From: Penium margaritaceum
Taxonomy: Eukaryota > Streptophyta > Zygnematophyceae > Desmidiales > Peniaceae
DNA: 48,246 nucleotides
NCBI GenBank assembly: GCA_023375785.1
Contig: SZWC01003611.1
Span: forward strand, 23,171 to 71,416
Direction of reading: 5' to 3'
Below the pieces are notes generated by a model that saw nothing but the letters and a program-made list of their open reading frames with translations, was not told the origin of the DNA and did no database searches. This document shows, one piece after another, positions 1 through 8,340 of this stretch. The translations under genes and the position numbers were made by a program. Positions within the stretch are counted from its first letter, which is position 1; each line of letters begins with the position of its first letter.

Positions 1-2370
1 AAACCAAAGCCGGGTCACAGAAACCAACGCCGAGTCACAGAAAGCAAAGCCGGGTCACAGAAACCAAAGCCGGGTCACAAAAACCAAAGCCGGGTCATAG
101 AAACCAAAGCCGGGTCACAGAAACCAAAGCCGGGTTACGAAAACCAAAGCCGTGTCACAGACACCAAAGCCAGGTCACAGAAACCAAAGCCGGGTCACAA
201 AAACCAAAGCCGGGTCACAGAAACCAAAGCCAGGTCACAGAAACCAAAGCCGGGTTACATCAACCTAAGCCAAGTCACAGAAACCAAAGCCAGGTCTCAG
301 AAACCAAAGCCGGGTCACATAAACCAAGGCCTGGCCACAAGAACCAAAGGCGGGTCACAGAAACCAAAGTCGGGTCACAGAACCAAAGGCGGGTCACAGC
401 AACCAAAGCCGGGTCACACAAACCAAAGCCGAGTGACAGAAAACAAAGCCGGGTCACAGAAAGCAAAGCCGGGTCACACAAACCGAAGCCGGGACACAAA
501 AACCAAAGCCAGGTCAGAGAAACGAAAGCCGGTTCACAGAAACCACAGCTGGTTCACAGAAACCAAAGCCGGGTCACATAAACCAAAGTCAGGTCACATA
601 AACCAAAGCCGGGTCACAGAAACCAAAACCAAGTAACAGAAACCAAAGCCGGGTGACAGAAACCAAAGCCAGGTCAAAAAAACCAAAGCCGGGTCACATA
701 AACCAAAGCCGGGTCACAAAAACCAAAGCTGGATCACTGAAACCAAAGCCGGGTCACAGAAACCAAAGCCAGGTCAACAAACCCCAGCCAGAGCAAAGAA
801 ACCAAAGTCCGGTCATGGAAACCAAAAGCCAGGTCACATAAACCAAAGCCGGATCACATAATCCAAAGCCGGATCACAGAAACCAAAACCGGGTCACAGC
901 AACCAAAGCGAGGTCACAGAACCAAAGCCGGGTCACACAAACCAAAGCCAGGTCACATAACTGAAGCGGGGTCACAAAAACCAAGCCGGGTCACAGTAAT
1001 CAAAGCCGGCTCACAGAAACAAAAGACAGGTCAAAGAAACCAAAGCCGGGTCAGAGAAGCCAAAGCCGGGTCACAGAAGCCAAAGCCAGGTCATAGAAAC
1101 CAAAGCCGGGTCAGAGAAGCCAAAGCCGGGTCACAGAAGCCAAAGCCAGGTCATAGAAACCAAAGCCGGGTCAGAGAAGCCAAAGCCGGGTCACAGAAGC
1201 CAAAGCCAGGTCATAGAAACCAAAGCCGGGTCAGAGAAGCCAAAGCCGGGTCACAGAAGCCAAAGCCAGGTCATAGAAACCAAAGCCGGGTCAGAGAAGC
1301 CAAAGCCGGGTCACAGAAGCCAAAGCCAGGTCATAGAAACCAAAGCCGGGTCAGAGAAGCCAAAGCCGGGTCACAGAAGCCAAAGCCAGGTCATAGAAAC
1401 CAAAGCCGGGTCAGAGAAGCCAAAGCCGGGTCACAGAAGCCAAAGCCAGGTCATAGAAACCAAAGCCGGGTCAGAGAAGCCAAAGCCGGGTCACAGAAGC
1501 CAAAGCCAGGTCATAGAAACCAAAGCCGGGTCAGAGAAGCCAAAGCCGGGTCACAGAAGCCAAAGCCAGGTCATAGAAACCAAAGCCGGGTCAGAGAAGC
1601 CAAAGCCGGGTCACAGAAGCCAAAGCCAGGTCATAGAAACCAAAGCCGGGTCAGAGAAACCAAAGCCGGGTCACAAAACCAAAGCTGGGTCACAGAAACC
1701 AAGCAGGGTCACATAAACCAAAGCCGGGTCAAAGAAACCAAAGCTGGATCACAAAAACCAAAGCCGGGTCACAGAAACCAACGCCGGGTCACAGAAACCA
1801 AAGCCAGGTCACAGAAACCAAAGCCGGGTCACACAAACCAAAGTCCGGTCACAGAAACCAGAGCCGGGTTACATAAACCTAAGCCGGTCTCATTAACCAA
1901 AGCCGGGTCACAGAAAGCAAAGCCGGGTCACATAAACCAAGCTGGGTCACAGAAACCAAAGCCGGGTCACAAAAACCAAAGTAGTGTCACAGAAACCAAA
2001 GCCGGTTCACAGAAACCAAAGCCAGGTCACAGACACCAAAGCCGGGTCACAAAAACCAAAGTCGGGTCAGAAAACCAAAGCCGGGTCATAGAAACCAAAG
2101 CCGGGTCAAAGAAACCAAAGCCGGGTCAGAGAAACCATAGCCGGGTCACAGAAACCAAAGCCGGGTCACAGACACCAAAATTGGGTCACTGAAACCAAAG
2201 CCGGGTCACAGAAACCAAAGCTGGGTCACAGAAACCAAAGCCGGGTCACAGAAACCAAAGCCGGGTCACAGACACCAAAATTGGGTCACTGAAACCAAAG
2301 CCGGGTCACAGAAACCAAAGCCGGGTCACGGAAACCAAAGCTGGGTAACAGAAACCAAAGCCGGGTCACA
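1..2370 (+). repeat. S20 satellite array, forward orientation
   Basis: Tandem copies of a 20-bp unit with consensus AAACCAAAGCCGGGTCACAG fill this stretch. Most units are 20 bp; a few have lost or gained one base. The commonest changes are CCGGG to CCAGG or CTGGG and a variable last base (cacaG/T/A/C). Because 20 is not a multiple of 3, every forward frame reads the same 20-residue peptide repeat without a stop, so long open frames here are not evidence of a gene. The array stops abruptly at a copia RNase H fragment. No promoter, RNA gene or other unit was seen inside it. Confidence 0.97.
1035..1658 (+). repeat. 60-bp trimeric block of S20, about 10.4 identical copies
   Basis: Three variant S20 units (marked by gtcagagaagcc, gtcacagaagcc and gtcatagaaacc) repeat together with an exact 60-bp period. 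I saw no base differences between successive 60-bp copies, while the flanking S20 units are individually diverged. This indicates recent local amplification, by slippage or unequal exchange, of one three-unit segment. Confidence 0.95.
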
Positions 2371-2374
2371 AAAG

Positions 2375-2778
2375 AAAACCCGACCTGGCCAAGTGGGCCG
2401 GTATGTTGCTGACCCGGGGCTGTTGCATTGGCAAGCGATGAAGCGAATCCTCCGCTACCTCAAGGCAACAAAACAGTCGCGGCTCGCGTTTGGAGGGGGA
2501 GCGCGTGGTGACTCCCTCGATTTGGTCGGCTACTCCGATGTCGACTGGGCTGGTGATGTGGATGACAGAAAATCAGCGTCGGGGTACGTGTTTGTGCTTG
2601 GTGGTGCAGCAGTTTCATGGGCAAGCAGGAAGCAGGGTTGTGTGGCACAGTCTAGCACCGAAGCAGAGTACATCGCGCTCGCGGAAGCCGCAAAGGAGGC
2701 AGTGTGGCTACGGCGGCTGCTGAAGAAGATCGGGGTGCCGCAAAGGAAGCCGACGGTACTCAATGTGGATAACATGAG
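2375..2778 (+). pseudogene. Ty1/copia polyprotein fragment: end of reverse transcriptase region and RNase H, truncated
   Basis: The frame read from 2378 gives TRP, then RYVADPGLLHWQAMKRILRY, the usual copia sequence between reverse transcriptase and RNase H. About seven residues normally found after TRP (DLA...) look deleted. Counting from the GTG at 2393, RNase H motifs follow: YSDVDWAGD (residues 47-55, first catalytic Asp), a WASRKQ stretch (76-81), STEAEYIAL (89-97, catalytic Glu) and NVDN (124-127, third catalytic Asp). The fourth catalytic Asp and the family's usual HIEV/HFIRE end are missing, because an LTR begins at 2779. The upstream pol domains are also missing, replaced by S20 at 2370. 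RNase H normally removes the RNA strand of the RNA:DNA hybrid during reverse transcription; this remnant cannot be functional. There is no true start codon: the GTG is arbitrary. Confidence 0.93.
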
Positions 2779-3388
2779 TGTCGGAATAATGAAGCCAACA
2801 CTGGTCTTCTCCCTCGGATAATCTGAGTTCTCAATAAGAGGTTCATGTTCGGCACCAAGCCAATACAAACCACCTCGCCAACGGATTTTCGGTCACGGTC
2901 GGTGACCTAAAAGACGAGGCGCCCCTAATAAAAGCGACCATGTCGCAATCGTGTCCGGCTAGCAAAGAAGAAGCCGTTACGATACATTTGTCCTGTTCCG
3001 TGATATATTATCGAGGATGTTCATTCCCTCGAGTTAACCAGAACAAGTCTGCTCATCCTGTTTCCCCTTGGTTTCGCGGCTTTGCCGCCGTGTCTTCGCT
3101 CTGCTCGTCCCTCGCACTTTGTGTCTTCGCCAACTCTCAACACTTCGCTCCGTCACTCTCGCTCCTTCGCTCAGCTCTCATACTGCGCCAACCATCATTC
3201 CCCTCGCCTGCATTCTCTCTCACATCAACCAGTCTACCTGGCTACCTCGCATCTCAGCCCTCATCTGCTCCCGCGACTAACTCCTCGAAGCGCTTTCGCT
3301 TACGTCACTCTGCTGACGTACATCTGCATGTCCCAATGCTTCTGCTTGCTTCTGCTACTGCAGTTCTCGTGTCTGCATTCTTCAAACA
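2779..3388 (+). repeat. LTR of copy 1 (610 bp)
   Basis: It begins TGTCGGAATAATGAAG and ends CATTCTTCAAACA, and it aligns along its length with the LTRs at 6915, 23019 and 43080. Its first 50 bp (gaagccaacac...ccctcggata) match the minus-strand LTR better than the other two. The terminal inverted repeat is degraded compared with the perfect 8-bp ones of the other copies. A TATA-like TATATTA lies at 3004-3010 and an AATAAA at 2927-2932. AATAAA before TATA is the reverse of the usual U3-R order, so I do not assign R or U5. Confidence 0.85.
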
Positions 3389-3400
3389 TGGTATCAAGGC
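3389..3400 (+). other. Primer-binding site, tRNA-iMet type (degraded)
   Basis: TGGTATCAAGGC starts at the base after the LTR. The plant initiator-Met site is TGGTATCAGAGC, so two of 12 positions differ. Its position next to the LTR end identifies that LTR as the 5' one and fixes the element's orientation. Confidence 0.75.
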
Positions 3401-3892
3401 TTCACGCAACATCACCTGGAGATTCGTGACCGTGTCATCACTCTGTCGCCATCCCCACCTCATCGCTTTTGCTCACATTCCTCTGTCACCGCTGCCGTCA
3501 CCCCGTGCCTCTCCGCTTCATCCGCAGCTGACATCAGCAGCCCTGCCTGACGAGTTCTATACGCTGAAGAAGACACCTCGTTGTCCAAAGAAGGCCCTGC
3601 GCCCATTTACGCGCCCGTGGCTACCAACCGGTGACGTGTCGCCTATAACAGCTGTAAGTTACTCTCGAGCCGCCGCCTTCCGTCAACTACCAAGAAGCTT
3701 CCTATTGCCTACCATCCGCTGTCTCTCATCATAACTGTCTCTGCCAGCATATCATCCTCCTTCATCTCGTTTCATCAGCTCCATCTACTACTTCCTCGCC
3801 GCCATCCCCAGTCCGCCCGCGTCCGTCATCTCGAGCCTCCTTCTCGCATCGCCTCCTCGTCTCGTCGGCAGCTGCAGCCAAAACTGCCGCTG

Positions 3893-4110
3893 TTAGGATA
3901 TCGGATACCACCAGTCTTCCTGCTCCCATTCCAAGCCAACTAGGGAACAAGCTGTCACTCTCCTGACATCAGCGGTCTAGTATCCCTGCCCGCTGCCTGA
4001 CTCCCTCTGCCGCAACCAACCTCTTCCAGCTCATAGGATATCTGACACCACCAGTCTTCCTGCTCCCACTTCCGAGCCAACTGGGTAACAAGCCGTCACT
4101 CTCCTGAACG
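3893..4110 (+). repeat. About 140-bp tandem duplication in the leader of copy 1
   Basis: A segment starting aggatatcggataccacc (3895) recurs at 4035 as aggatatctgacaccacc. Both are followed by cagtcttcctgctccca, a gagccaact-like stretch and gtcactctcctga. The same duplication, with 141-bp spacing, is present in copies 2 (8021/8162) and 3 (24125/24266), so it belongs to the family. Confidence 0.85.
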
Positions 4111-4228
4111 CAGAAGAAGCAGCTGCGATGCTCTGCCTCCACCTGTCGCGCCGCGTCTCATCTTGGCTCTCTCCACTAGCGTCGCTCTCTGCCTCCCGTC
4201 TTCTCCATCATCATCAGCCTTTGGTCTT

Positions 4229-4362
4229 CAGTCGCCTTCATCATTCCTCGCTCCAATCCCCTCAGCTTCATCAGGCACCCATGTTGTCAACATGGGCGGT
4301 TGATGAAGCTGCCCATGTTTCAGTCGCCTTCATCATTCCTCGCTCCAATCCCCCAACATGTT
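4229..4362. repeat. Fold-back structure and short direct repeat at the element/satellite junction
   Basis: Outer arms CAGCTTCATCA (4263-4273) and TGATGAAGCTG (4301-4311) are perfect inverted repeats. They enclose a second inverted repeat, CCCATGTTG-t-CAACATGGG (4278-4296). A segment starting tcagtcgccttcatcattcc also occurs twice, at about 4229 and about 4320. This looks like a rearrangement scar where the leader of copy 1 was joined to satellite S191. Confidence 0.85.
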
Positions 4363-6914
4363 GTCAACATTGAAAACTCATAACACGAGTCACAAATGGT
4401 CAGGGGGGAAACAATGGGTTGGGAACACTAGTTATCAACTAGAAAGTACATAGACCTTCATCAAGTAGTGGCATGGTGTGGCTAGCATGCACACTGACCA
4501 ATCAAAGGATACATACCTCACTGACTATGACCAAATAAGTCCACTATGTATGGTCAACATTGAGAACTCATAACACGAGTCACAAATGGTCAGAGGGAGA
4601 GACAATGGTTCGGGAACCCTATGTTTCAACTAGAAAGGACAAAGAACTTTAATACCTGGTGCCACGGTCTGGCTACTATGCACACCGAACAACCAAACTA
4701 GGCATATGTCACTGACCATGACCAAAGAATTTCAGTATGGGTGGTCAACGTTCACAACCCATAACACGAGTAACACATGGTCAGAGGGGGAAACGATGGC
4801 TTTGGAATATTAGTTTTCAGCTAGCAAGTACAACGACCTTCAATAGTTAGTACCACGGCATGGCTACCATGCCCAATGAACGACCAAAGTAGGCATATGT
4901 ACTGCCTTTGACCAAAGAAATCAGTTGTGTGTGGTCAAAGTTGACAACTCATAATACGAGTCACAAATGGTCAGAGGGGGGAACGATGGTTTGGGAACAT
5001 GAGGTATCAACTAGCAAGCACAAAAACCTTTAATAAGTAGTGGCACGGTGAGGCTACCATGTACGATGACCAGCCAAAGTAGGCATATGTCACTGACCAT
5101 GACCAAAAAATCTCACTATGTGTGGTCAACTTTGACAACTCATAACACGAGTCACAGATGGTCAGAGGGGGAAACAATGGTTTGTGAATACTATTTATCG
5201 ACTAGCAAGTACAACCACCTTCAATATGTAGTGGCACAGTGTGGCTACCATGCACAGTTACCAACCAAAGTATGCATATGTCACTGACCATGACCAGAGA
5301 ATTTCACTTCATGTGGTCAATGTTCACAACTCACAACAAGAGTCACAGATAGTCAGAGGGGGTAACAATGGTTTGGGAACACTAGCTATCAACTACAAAC
5401 ACAAAGACCTTCAATACGCAGTGCCACGGCATGGCAACCATGTACAGTGGCAAACCAAAGTAGGCATATGCCACTAACCATGACCAAAAGGATTTCACAG
5501 TGTGTGGTCAACATTTAAAACTCATAACACGAGTCACAAATGGTGGGGAACACTAGTTATCAACTAGCAAGTACAAAGACCTTCAACAAGTAGTCGCACG
5601 GTGTGGCTAGCGTACACAGTGACCAACCAAAGGATGCATACGTCACTGACTATGGCCAAAGAAGTCCACTATGTGTAGTCAACATTGACAACTCATAACA
5701 CGAGTCACAAACGGTCAGAGGGAGAGACAATGGTTTGGGAACCCTATGTATTGACTAGAAATGACAAAGAACTTCAATGAGTAGTGGCACGGTGTGACTA
5801 GTATGCACACGTAACAACCAGACTAGGCATATGTCACTGACCATGACCACAGAATTTCAATACGGGTGGCCAACGTTCACAACCCATAACACAAGTCACT
5901 AACGGTCCTTGGGGAAATAATTGCTTCGGAATATTAGTTTTCAACTAGAACGTACAACGACCTTCAATAAGTAGTACCACGGTGTGACTACCATGCACAA
6001 TGACCGGACAAAGTAGGTACATGTACTGCCTTTGACGAAAGAAATCCGCTGTGTGTGGTCAACGTTGACAACTCATAATGCCTGTCACAAATCTTCAGAG
6101 GGGGAAACGATGGTTTGGGAACACCACGTATAAACTAGCAAGCACAAGGACCTTCAATAAGCAGTGGCACGGTGTGGCTACCATGTACAATGACCAACCA
6201 AAGTAGGCATATGTCACTGACCATGACCAAATAATGTCACTATGTGTGTTCAACTTTGATAACTCATAACACGAGTCACAAATGGTCCAAGGGGGAAACA
6301 ATGGTTTGTGAGTACTAGTTATCGACTAGCAAGTACAAAGAGCTTCAAGATGTAGTGGCACAGTGTAGCTACCATGCACAGTGACCAACCAAAGTATGCA
6401 TATGTCACTTCCCATGACCAAAGAACTTCACTTCATGTGGTCAACGTTGATAACTCACGATAAGAGTCACAGATAGTCAGAGGGGGTAACAGTGGTTTGG
6501 GAACACTAGCTATCAACTACAAAGCACAAAGACATTCAATACGTAGTGACACGGTGTGGCAACCATGTACAGTGTCAAACCCAAGTAGGCATATGCCACT
6601 AACCATGACCAAAAGAATTTCACAGTGTGTGGTCAACGTTGAAAACTCATTACACGAGTCACAAATGGTAAGAGGGGGGGAAACAATGGGTTGGGATAAC
6701 TAGTTATCAACTAGCAAGTCCAAAGACCTTCAACAAGTAGTGGCACGGTGTGGATAGCGTGCACGGTGACCAACCAAATGATGCATACATCACTGACTAT
6801 GACCAAAGAAATCTACTATGTGTGGTCAACATTGACAACTCATAACACGAGTCACAAATGGTCAGAGGGAGAGAATGGTTTGGGAACCCTATGTATCGAC
6901 TAGAAAGGACAAAG
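4363..6914 (+). repeat. S191 satellite array 1 with six-monomer higher-order repeat
   Basis: Diverged tandem monomers of about 191 bp, counted from the recurrent CTTCAA. Starts are near 4454 (C), 4645 (D), 4836 (E), 5028 (F), 5219 (A), 5410 (B), 5580 (C), 5771 (D), 5962 (E), 6153 (F), 6344 (A), 6534 (B) and 6728 (C, cut at 6914), with part of a B monomer before them. Type markers include ggatgcatac and gagagac (C), acaccgaac and ttttcaacta (D), tactgcctttgac (E), gtacaatgacc and gtgaatac (F), acttcatgtgg (A), and ccactaaccatgaccaaaa (B). Two full hexamers of 1126 and 1148 bp are present. The 5410 B monomer has lost about 20 bp. Short open frames in the array match each other from monomer to monomer and are not genes. 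Confidence 0.95.
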
Positions 6915-7515
6915 TGTCAGAAATGAAGCCTTGAGAAGAGAGGAAAATGTTAACCTCGTTCTCAATAATGGTTCAAGTCCACCGATTGAGCCACCTTGAC
7001 CAACGGCTCTCCGGTCAGACAACCGTTCGAACCTGTCAAGTCATCTCCTAATAAAGTGACACCTGTCACCCGCGTCCGGCTAGCAGAAAGAAGCAATTGC
7101 CTTTCTCATTTGTCCTGTTCTTTCCTGTTTATACCGAGGATGATCATTCCATCGAGTTAACCAGAACAGTTCTGCTCATCCTTTTCCCCCTTGGTTCCGC
7201 GGCTTCGCCGCCGTGTCTTCGCTCTACTTGTTTCTCGCATTTCCTATCTTTGCCAGCCCCTCTCAACTCTTCGCTCCGTCGCTCTTGCTCCTTTGCTTAG
7301 CTCTCTTACTCAGCCAACCATCACTTATCTCGCCAGCAGTCACTCTCACATCAATCTGTCTACCTCGACTACCTTGTGTCTCAACCTCTATCTACCTCCG
7401 CAACTAACTCCTCGAACCACTCTCGCCTACGTCACTCTGCTGACGCACGCTTGCATATCCTGACGCTTCTGCCTGCTTCTACTGCCGCCGCTCTTGTGTC
7501 TGCATTATTCTGACA
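6915..7515 (+). repeat. LTR of copy 2 (601 bp)
   Basis: It starts TGTCAGAA and ends TTCTGACA, a perfect 8-bp terminal inverted repeat with the canonical TG...CA ends. A TATA-like TTTATACC is at 7128-7135, followed by the conserved gagga-tcattcc stretch; AATAAA is at 7050-7055. It has the same length as the LTR at 23019 and differs from it at only scattered positions. Confidence 0.93.
7128..7135 (+). promoter_or_regulatory. TATA-like element in the LTR of copy 2
   Basis: TTTATACC lies 213 bp into the LTR. The aligned positions read TATATTA in copy 1, TTTGATA in copy 3 (TATA lost) and TGTATTATCC on the minus strand in copy 4. Conservation of an AT-rich core here fits a U3 promoter, but there is no transcription evidence. 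Confidence 0.4.
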
Positions 7516-7527
7516 TGGTATCTGAGC
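7516..7527 (+). other. Primer-binding site, tRNA-iMet type
   Basis: TGGTATCTGAGC starts immediately after the LTR and matches the plant initiator-Met site TGGTATCAGAGC at 11 of 12 positions. Confidence 0.85.
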
Positions 7528-8020
7528 ATCAGGGAACATCACCTGGTGCCCTGGACTCGCGTCATCGCTCTTCCACCATCCCTTCTCCATCGCGTCTGCT
7601 CACATTCCTCTGTCATCGCTGCTGTCACTTCGCGCCTCTCCGCTTCAACCGCAGCTGACATCAGCAGCTCTGCCTGACGAGTTCTCTACGCCGAAGAAAC
7701 GCCTCGCCATCCTAAGAAGGACCTGCGCCCATTTCCGCGCCCGTGGCTAACAACCGGTGACGTGTCGCCCAAATCAGCTGCAAGCAACTCTCGAGCCGCC
7801 GCCTGCCGTCAACTACCAATAAGCTTCCTACCGTCTGCTATCGGCTGCCCCTCATCACATCTGCCTCCGCCACCATCTCCTCCTCTCTCATCCTACCTCA
7901 TCAACTTCATCTTCTCCTTCCTCGCTGTCATCCTCTGTCCGCCTACGCCCATCATCTCGAGCTGCCCACTCGCATCGCCTCCTCGCCTCGTCAGCGGCTG
8001 CAGCCAGAACTGCCGCCGTC

Positions 8021-8235
8021 AGGATATTGGACACCACCAGTCTTCCTGCTCCCATCTCCGAGCCAACTAGAAAACAAGCCGTCACTCTCCTGACTTTAGC
8101 AGTCTAGGGCCTCCGCCCGCTGCCTGACTCCCTCTGCCGCAACCAACTTCTTCCAGCTGACAGGACATCGGACACCACCAGTCTTCTTGCTCCCATTTCC
8201 GAGCCAACTGGGGAACAAGCCGTCACTCTCCTGAA
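8021..8235 (+). repeat. 141-bp tandem duplication in the leader of copy 2
   Basis: aggatattggacaccaccag (8021) and aggacatcggacaccaccag (8162) each begin a segment running through tcttcctgctcccat-like, gagccaactag/gg and caagccgtcactctcctga. The same layout occurs in copies 1 and 3. Confidence 0.85.
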
Positions 8236-8340
8236 CGCAGAAGAAGTAGTTGTGTCGCTCTACCTCCCTGCCGCATCGCCTCTCATCCCGGCTCTTTCCG
8301 CTCGCGTCGGTCCCTGTCCCTCATCCTCTTCATCATCATG

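Larger units (their letters stand above)
2779..4362 (+). mobile_element. LTR retroelement copy 1: 5' LTR, PBS and leader, 3' part lost
   Basis: An LTR at 2779-3388 is followed directly by a primer-binding-site-like sequence and about 960 bp of pyrimidine-rich leader that aligns with copies 2 and 3. The element has no coding region and no 3' LTR. It ends in a fold-back structure and then S191 at 4363. It is the most diverged of the plus-strand copies. Its LTR starts inside the copia RNase H gene, which suggests insertion into an older copia element; the 5 bp before it (atgag, 2774-2778) would be the target duplication, but the far side is lost so this cannot be tested here. Apparent open frames, such as 2940-3734, are by-products of low-complexity leader sequence. 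Confidence 0.85.
6915..8340 (+). mobile_element. LTR retroelement copy 2: 5' LTR, PBS and leader, truncated
   Basis: The LTR (6915-7515), PBS and 813 bp of leader align without net length change to 23019-24444. The copy then stops at catcatcatg (8340), where reverse-orientation S20 begins. The point of insertion in S191 (after ggacaaag of a C monomer) is the same as for copy 3, so the two derive from one insertion event plus a later duplication. There is no gag-like frame and no 3' LTR. Confidence 0.92.

Noticed and set aside
1..2370. CRISPR-like array of short direct repeats
   Set aside because: Units are contiguous with no unique spacers, they diverge gradually, and the context is eukaryotic retroelements.
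2940..3734. A 264-codon serine/proline-rich frame across the LTR and leader of copy 1
   Set aside because: It crosses the LTR/PBS boundary and is broken in the aligned sequences of copies 2 and 3; pyrimidine-rich DNA yields such frames by chance.
5048..5477. Short open frames in S191 (for example 5048-5287 and 5241-5477, repeated at 20029-20268 and 20222-20458)
   Set aside because: Their similarity reflects duplicated satellite monomers. The frames break in most other copies, and composition is that of the monomer.
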